Below, in pieces: positions 59,067-64,000 of a stretch of DNA of 64,000 nucleotides. The stretch is from Candidatus Accumulibacter contiguus. Its GTDB lineage: Bacteria; Pseudomonadota; Gammaproteobacteria; Burkholderiales; Rhodocyclaceae. Both the position numbers and the translations under genes were made by a program. Location: assembly GCF_012940005.1 (NCBI RefSeq), contig NZ_SPMX01000007.1:1-64000 (forward strand), read 5' to 3'. Position 1 is the stretch's first letter. The number at the start of each line of letters is the position of its first letter. Below the pieces are notes generated by a model, which worked only from the letters and a program-made list of their open reading frames with translations, ran no database searches and was not told where the DNA came from.

Positions 59067-59604
59067 CGACGAGCGCTCGACGCTGCTGCTGGTCGATGAT
59101 GACGACGCTTTTCGCCGCGTCCTCGCGCGCGCCCTGGAGCGTCGCGGTTATGCCGTGACCGTCGCCGCCAATGTCGAAATGGCAATCATCCAGGCGCAGG
59201 CACAGCCTCCCGAGTACGCCGTCGTCGATCTCAGGATGCCTGGCGAGTCGGGCTTGGCACTGATCGAGAAGTTGATGGCCTGCGATCCGAACACCCGTGT
59301 CGTCATGCTCACCGGCTACGCCAGCATCGCCACCGCGATCGAAGCGATCAAGCTCGGCGCCATCCATTACCTGGCCAAACCCTGTGACGCGGATGAGATT
59401 GTCGCGGCGCTCAACAGAAGCAGCGTAGGCGACTCGTCATTCCCGGTTTCCGGATCGCCGCTGTCGGTAAACCGCCTCGAATGGGAACATATCCAGCGCG
59501 TGTTGGCCGAGCATCAGGGCAACATCTCGGCAACCGCCAGAGCCTTGAAAATGCACCGCCGCACGCTGCAGCGCAAACTCGGCAAACATCCGAGTCCGGA
59601 ATAG
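59038..59604 (+). CDS. regA: Response regulator RegA/PrrA/ActR-type
   Basis: A 188-residue two-domain regulator. The receiver has acidic pocket DDD (20-22), phospho-acceptor Asp64 in VVDLRMPGESG, and MLTGYAS and LAKPCD further along. The C-terminal Fis-type helix-turn-helix (WEHIQRVLAEHQGNISATARALKMHRRTLQRKL) is the conserved RegA DNA-binding end. Its start lies within the regB 3' end, indicating coupled translation. Confidence 0.93.
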   Translation: MPLQAPRLPDDERSTLLLVDDDDAFRRVLARALERRGYAVTVAANVEMAIIQAQAQPPEYAVVDLRMPGESGLALIEKLMACDPNTRVVMLTGYASIATAIEAIKLGAIHYLAKPCDADEIVAALNRSSVGDSSFPVSGSPLSVNRLEWEHIQRVLAEHQGNISATARALKMHRRTLQRKLGKHPSPE

Positions 59605-59808
59605 CGAGTAGAGTCGAGCAGGCGCGAGGCCGAAAAATGATCCGCGTGCGTATGCGTATCGATGAGAAAGCGGATGCGCAGCCCAGCGTGCGCAGCCAGA
59701 GCCAGATAACGGTCTACCTGGCTCTCGGGTCGATCAAGGCTGCGACACGCGTCTCGGGGCAGCCAACCAGGTACGACTGGCAGCCCCCGTTGGCCACCTG
59801 TTCGAAGA

Positions 59809-60465
59809 TCACGGGTGCTTGACGATGCGCAGATAGGGCTTGGGCGCCTTCCAGCCCTCCGGGAACAGCGTCTTGGCTTCCTCGTCGGACACTGATCCAG
59901 CGATGATCACGTCCTCGCCCTGCTTCCAGTTCACCGGCGTGGCGACCTTGTGCTTGGCGGTGAGCTGCATCGAGTCCAGCGCGCGCAGGATTTCGTCGAA
60001 ATTGCGTCCGGTGGTCATCGGGTAGGTCATCATCAGCTTGATCTTCTTGTCTGGACCGATCACGAACACCGAGCGCACGGTAGCGTTGGTAGCGGCGGTG
60101 CGACCCTCCGAAGTGCCCGGTTCTTCGGCGGGCAACATATTGTAGAGCTTGGCGACCGCCAGATCGGTGTCGCCGATCATTGGGTACCTGGGCAAGTGGC
60201 CTTGCGTTTCTTCAATGTCCTTGGCCCAGCGCGCGTGGTTGTCCACCGGGTCGATGGACAAGCCGATAAGCTTGCAGTTGCGGCTGGTGAACTTGTCCTC
60301 GATGCCGGCCATGTAGCCGAGCTCGGTGGTGCACACCGGGGTGAAGTCCTTCGGGTGCGAGAACAGGATCGCCCAACTGTCGCCGATCCACTCGTGAAAA
60401 CGGATGCTGCCTTGGGTAGTTTCGGCACTGAAGTCGGGTGCGACGTCATTGATGCGAAGTGACAT
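59809..60465 (-). CDS. 1-Cys peroxiredoxin (Prx6 family)
   Basis: A 218-residue peroxiredoxin. Peroxidatic Cys45 lies in DFTPVCTTELG. The Prx6-type dimer and C-terminal regions follow (SIDPVDNHARWAKDIEE; GRNFDEILRALDSMQLTAKHKVATPVNWKQGEDVII). No resolving cysteine is apparent, consistent with 1-Cys type. It reduces hydrogen peroxide and organic peroxides in the cytoplasm. Monocistronic, convergent with regA across a 204-bp gap in which I see no gene. Confidence 0.93.
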   Translation of the reverse strand: MSLRINDVAPDFSAETTQGSIRFHEWIGDSWAILFSHPKDFTPVCTTELGYMAGIEDKFTSRNCKLIGLSIDPVDNHARWAKDIEETQGHLPRYPMIGDTDLAVAKLYNMLPAEEPGTSEGRTAATNATVRSVFVIGPDKKIKLMMTYPMTTGRNFDEILRALDSMQLTAKHKVATPVNWKQGEDVIIAGSVSDEEAKTLFPEGWKAPKPYLRIVKHP

Positions 60466-60599
60466 GGTGGCTCCTCGGATTACGGGGTGGAAAGGCCGTC
60501 GGCGACGGGCGAAGCTGGAACCATTCGGGGCATCGAGGCCTCGTCTGAAAAGTATCTCTGATCAGGCGGCCGCAAGTCAATCACGAACGGCACTGAAAA

Positions 60600-61157
60600 C
60601 TACCTGACGCGCGAGCGGTATTCGTTGCTGCGCGTGTCGATTTCGATCCTGTCGCCGATTTCGATGAAGGCGGGTACCGGCAGTTCGAAACCGGTGGCCA
60701 TGCGTGCCGGTTTCATCACCTTGCCCGAAGTATCGCCCTTGACGGCTGGCTCGGTGTACACCACTTCACGAACCACACTGGTCGGCAACTCGATCGAGAT
60801 TGCCTTGCCGTTGTAGAACACGGCTTCGCAGGGCATGCCGTCTTCGAGGTAGTTCAGCGCGTCCGTCATGCACTCGGCTTCGATTTCATACGGGTTGTAC
60901 TCGCCGTCCATGAAAACATACAGGGGATCGGCGAAGTAAGAGTAGCTGACTTCCTTACGCTCCAGCTGGATGACGTCGAACTTGTCGTCGGCACGATAGA
61001 CCGCCTCGCTGGGCGACTCGGTGAGCAGATTCTTCATCTTCATTTTCACCACCGAAGCATTGCGCCCTGATTTGATGTACTCGGATTTGAGCACCACCAT
61101 CGGGTTGCTACCGACCATGAAGACGTTGCCTGGGCGAAGTTCTTGTGCGGTTTTCAT
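60600..61157 (-). CDS. efp: Elongation factor P
   Basis: A 185-residue EF-P that relieves ribosome stalling at polyproline. The start at 61157 ([11 protein letters not shown]) puts the modified residue at Arg32 in the loop SGRNAS, the form rhamnosylated by EarP. All three domains are present (FVMVG-N domain; [29 protein letters not shown] end reading [12 protein letters not shown]). An upstream ATG at 61169 is possible but adds four residues not usual in the family. It is followed upstream by earP on the same strand. Confidence 0.95.
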   Translation of the reverse strand: MKTAQELRPGNVFMVGSNPMVVLKSEYIKSGRNASVVKMKMKNLLTESPSEAVYRADDKFDVIQLERKEVSYSYFADPLYVFMDGEYNPYEIEAECMTDALNYLEDGMPCEAVFYNGKAISIELPTSVVREVVYTEPAVKGDTSGKVMKPARMATGFELPVPAFIEIGDRIEIDTRSNEYRSRVR

Positions 61158-61195
61158 CGTGCGTTCCATGCAGCAAAGTTAGGATAAGCTGCTGA

Positions 61196-62338
61196 TTATA
61201 ACCTGGAAGCACTGAATCGTACCAGCTGCTTGACGAGATCGTCCTGGGCTGCGAGCCGTGCTTCCCAGCGCAAGGCGTGTTCATGCAGCAGCGGCAGACT
61301 TGCGGCCAGTTGCTGCCATTGCGCAGTTTCGACCCTCCCGGCATTCCATGCCTGCCAGAATTCGCACAGCACAACCGCCGTCGCCTGCGGCAGCATAGCG
61401 CAGTAGCGTGCCAGAAAAGCATCGAGCTTGATCAGATGCGCCGCCTCCTGCTGCGGATAAATCTGCCAGACCAGCGGCCGCGCGGCCCATTGGGCGCGCA
61501 CGAAGGAATCTTCGCCACGCACGAAATTGAGGTCGCAGAGCCAGAGCAGGGAGTCGTAACGGAGTTGTTCGACGAAGGGCAGAATGCGGATTTCCAGCGC
61601 ACCGCGTTGCAACCGGTCGCCGGCAGCGAGTGCACGACCAGCGTAGGCCGCGATCGCCGGCAGCGTTCGTGAGCACGGAGCCAGGCAGCAGACCGGCCGT
61701 CCGGAGACTTCCCAAGCGTGCAGCAGATCGCCAATGGCGGTGTTCTCATAAGCGAAGAGCGAAACCAGCAATGTGCCGGCGCGCGGCGCAGCACTGCCAA
61801 GCGCGCGCCACCAGTCATTCTGCAGATCGGTGCTGGCGGCGAAACACCGGCGGCGAGTGCGCAGGTCGCGCTCGCGCAGCAGGCCACCGGTATCGGTCGT
61901 GAAACCGGGAAAGAAGAAATACTTGACGAGCGGCAAGTGCGCATGCGGTGAAGGCAACAGATGGCAGCCAGACACCCACGCTTCTGCGCTCAGGTAGTCG
62001 AGATTGATCCAGAGCGGCGGCGGCGATAGTTGCGCCATGCGGTCGACGAAGTTCTCCGGAATGCGGCAAGCAAAGCTCTCCAGTACCACCCGTGCGGGTG
62101 TCACCGCCGTGAAGAGGCTTTCCCAGCGGCGGACTTCGACCCCCTGCACACACTCGATCGACAAGGCCGGGTCCCGTTGCGGGCAAAGCAGCCTGAAGCT
62201 GTCGAGATCATCGACCCACAGGCGCACGCTCGCCGCGTACTCGTTGGCCAACTGTCGGGCTAGGCGCCAGCAGACGCCGATGTCACCGAAATTATCGATG
62301 ACCTTGCAGAAGACATCCCAGTCGGGGCGCGTGGTCAT
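61196..62338 (-). CDS. earP: EF-P arginine rhamnosyltransferase EarP
   Basis: A 380-residue glycosyltransferase that transfers rhamnose from dTDP-rhamnose to Arg32 of EF-P. The N-terminal signature CKVIDNFGDIGVCWRLARQLANE has the conserved DNFGD with Asp15 and Asp19. The C-terminal nucleotide-sugar site has NFVRGEDSFVRAQWAARPLVWQIYPQ. Length is normal. It is upstream of efp with a 38-nt gap and the same orientation, which fits the known pairing. Confidence 0.95.
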   Translation of the reverse strand: MTTRPDWDVFCKVIDNFGDIGVCWRLARQLANEYAASVRLWVDDLDSFRLLCPQRDPALSIECVQGVEVRRWESLFTAVTPARVVLESFACRIPENFVDRMAQLSPPPLWINLDYLSAEAWVSGCHLLPSPHAHLPLVKYFFFPGFTTDTGGLLRERDLRTRRRCFAASTDLQNDWWRALGSAAPRAGTLLVSLFAYENTAIGDLLHAWEVSGRPVCCLAPCSRTLPAIAAYAGRALAAGDRLQRGALEIRILPFVEQLRYDSLLWLCDLNFVRGEDSFVRAQWAARPLVWQIYPQQEAAHLIKLDAFLARYCAMLPQATAVVLCEFWQAWNAGRVETAQWQQLAASLPLLHEHALRWEARLAAQDDLVKQLVRFSASRL

Positions 62339-62436
62339 GGGTGCAGAAGAAAGAACCGTGAGCAGGGATGGTGCCGGCGAGCGTGATAAGATCGAAGACG
62401 CTATCCTACTTCAGCCGTCGGCTGCCGCGAACGCGC

Positions 62437-64000
62437 ATGACCGTGATGACCGAACCCTTCGACGCCAAATCCCTGCTTGCCAGCGTGACCGAATTGCCGG
62501 GCGTCTATCGAATGCTCGATGGCGCCGATCAGGTGCTCTACGTCGGCAAGGCAAAAAATCTCCGCAAACGGCTTGCCTCGTACTTTCGCGACAAGCATCC
62601 GAGTCCGCGCATCGCACTGATGGTGGCACAGATCGCCAGCGTCGAGACCACCGTGACGCGCTCCGAGGCCGAGGCGCTGCTGCTGGAAAACAATCTCATC
62701 AAGAGCCTGTCGCCGCGCTACAACATCCTCTTCCGTGACGACAAGTCCTATCCCTACATCGTCCTCACACACGACCGCTACCCGCGGCTGGGTTTCTTCC
62801 GGGGCACCACCGACCGGCGTGCCGACTATTTCGGTCCTTTCCCTTCTTCGCCGGCGGTACGCGAAAGCGTCCATTTGCTGCAGAAAATGTTTCGCCTGCG
62901 CACCTGTGAGAATTCGGTGTTCAACAACCGCTCGCGGCCGTGCCTGTTGTACCAGATCAAGCGTTGCTCCGGACCCTGCGTCGGACTCATCGAACCGACG
63001 CGCTACGCCGAGGATGTACAGATGGCGGCGATGTTTCTGCAAGGCCGACAACAGGATGTGATCGGCAGCCTGTCGGCAGCCATGGATCAAGCGGCAGCCA
63101 GACTCGCTTTCGAGCAGGCGGCGGTCTATCGTGACCAGATCCAGTCCTTGCGGCAGGTGCAGGAAAAGCAGTACGTCGAGAGCGGCAGGGATGGCGATGT
63201 GGATATCGTCGTCGCCGTTGAAGATGCCGGCCTGCTGTGTGTGAACCTGGCGATGGTGCGCGCTGGCCGGCATCTCGGTGACCGCCCGCAATTTCCGGTC
63301 AATAGCGCGAATTCGGTGAGTTCTTCGCCGCTCGAGGCGCTGACCGCATTCCTCTATCAGCATTATCTCGCGCACCCGATCCCGCCGCGGGTTCTCGTCA
63401 ATCTGGCCCTGTCCGATGACGAGCTTGCCGATTGGCTCAGTGCCGCGGCAACACAGCCGATCCGGGTAAGCGAAGCGAGGTTTACCATGCAGCGCGTCTG
63501 GGTCGAGATGGCCGAACAGAACGCTCACCTGGCGATCAACGCGCGTCGCAGCGTGCTGACACGGCAGGGTGCGCGGCTGCAAGCCCTGTGCAGGACACTG
63601 GGCCTGGACATCGAGGACGGCGTGGAGGCGCGCATCGAGTGTTTCGACATCAGTCACACGCAAGGCGACTCGACCGTGGCGGCCTGCGTGGTGTATCAGG
63701 GAAATGGCATGCGCAAATCGGAGTATCGCCGCTTCAATATCGAAGGTATCCAGCCCGGTGACGACTACGCAGCCATTCGGCAGGCGGTCCAGCGCCGTTA
63801 CGAGAAGCTGCTGACCAATGACGGCGTCGTGCCGACGCTGATCCTGATCGACGGCGGCAGTGGCCAGGTCAACGCCGCGGCCGCAGCACTCAGTGAACTC
63901 GGCCTGAGCCACCTGCCGATGCTCGGCGTCGCCAAGGGAGAGGCGCGCAGGCCCGGCCTGGAAACCCTGGTATTCGCGGATGGCCGTGAGCCGTTACAAT
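62437..64000 (+). CDS. uvrC: Excinuclease ABC subunit C (3' end outside window)
   Basis: First 521 codons of UvrC; the frame is open to the window end. The GIY-YIG nuclease domain has LPGVYRMLDGADQVLYVGKAKNLRKRL (~18-44). The Cys-rich segment RPCLLYQIKRCSGPCVG (~165-181) follows, then the UvrB-binding UVR motif LAFEQAAVYRDQIQSL (~220), and the RNase H-like endonuclease start IECFDISHTQGDSTVAACVVY and LILIDGGSGQVNAA (~400-480). It makes both incisions in nucleotide excision repair. A second ATG at 62446 is an alternative start. Divergent from earP across 98 bp. Confidence 0.95.
   Translation, partial: MTVMTEPFDAKSLLASVTELPGVYRMLDGADQVLYVGKAKNLRKRLASYFRDKHPSPRIALMVAQIASVETTVTRSEAEALLLENNLIKSLSPRYNILFRDDKSYPYIVLTHDRYPRLGFFRGTTDRRADYFGPFPSSPAVRESVHLLQKMFRLRTCENSVFNNRSRPCLLYQIKRCSGPCVGLIEPTRYAEDVQMAAMFLQGRQQDVIGSLSAAMDQAAARLAFEQAAVYRDQIQSLRQVQEKQYVESGRDGDVDIVVAVEDAGLLCVNLAMVRAGRHLGDRPQFPVNSANSVSSSPLEALTAFLYQHYLAHPIPPRVLVNLALSDDELADWLSAAATQPIRVSEARFTMQRVWVEMAEQNAHLAINARRSVLTRQGARLQALCRTLGLDIEDGVEARIECFDISHTQGDSTVAACVVYQGNGMRKSEYRRFNIEGIQPGDDYAAIRQAVQRRYEKLLTNDGVVPTLILIDGGSGQVNAAAAALSELGLSHLPMLGVAKGEARRPGLETLVFADGREPLQ

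Noticed and set aside
59605..59808. Small gene between regA and the peroxiredoxin
   Set aside because: Only a short frame without ribosome site or motif, overlapping the peroxiredoxin 3' end.

Overview
The window is GC-rich bacterial chromosome, most likely a betaproteobacterium of the Rhodocyclales (Candidatus Accumulibacter-like). This placement is an inference from gene content: EF-P with Arg32 next to the rhamnosyltransferase EarP, a class I PPK2 polyphosphate kinase, a RegB/RegA redox pair, an OprC/NosA-type copper receptor and Amt. No 16S gene is present.

Layout. (1) 1-1650: 3' part of an ammonium transporter with a terminator, then two tRNA-Lys genes behind a near-consensus sigma-70 promoter. 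(2) 1844-15110: a minus-strand defence island. In transcription order it holds a SNF2-type helicase with C-terminal DUF3883, an AbrB/PemK-like toxin-antitoxin, a Septu-like ATPase/HNH pair, a DUF1156 DNA methyltransferase, an MNT/HEPN toxin-antitoxin and a large DUF499 ATPase. Several junctions are 4-nt ATGA overlaps, so much of it is translationally coupled. (3) 15325-20243: FetAB-type ABC exporter, vapBC, ppk2 and a DUF4399 protein. (4) 20290-46866: a ~26.5 kb minus-strand operon for an extracellular contractile injection system (eCIS): sheath, tube, terminator-like protein, AAA+ ATPase, tube-cap/LysM proteins, split spike/hub, gp25, two gp6/J-like wedges, gpI-like protein, a beta-helix protein, and two DUF4157 putative cargo proteins. 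A textbook sigma-54 promoter (46903-46918) precedes the first gene, a perfect palindrome lies about 100 bp upstream, and a sigma-54 enhancer-binding protein is encoded next to it (47091-48173). (5) 48671-64000: M20 amidohydrolase, OmpA-like lipoprotein, WD40-caspase protein, Crp/Fnr regulator, TonB copper receptor, RegBA, 1-Cys peroxiredoxin, EF-P, EarP and the start of uvrC.

Six otherwise normal genes are broken by a single-base shift. Each lies in a homopolymer of 5-7 nt, and each is repaired by removing exactly one base from the run. After repair all six have whole-codon lengths and continuous family motifs. This points to systematic consensus over-calling rather than six pseudogenes, though slippage-based switching remains possible for the methyltransferase. 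Coordinates given for these six genes span the full reconstructed gene.

Two copies of a dispersed palindromic repeat family occur near 21.3 kb and 54.4 kb, with a fragment at 49.83 kb.
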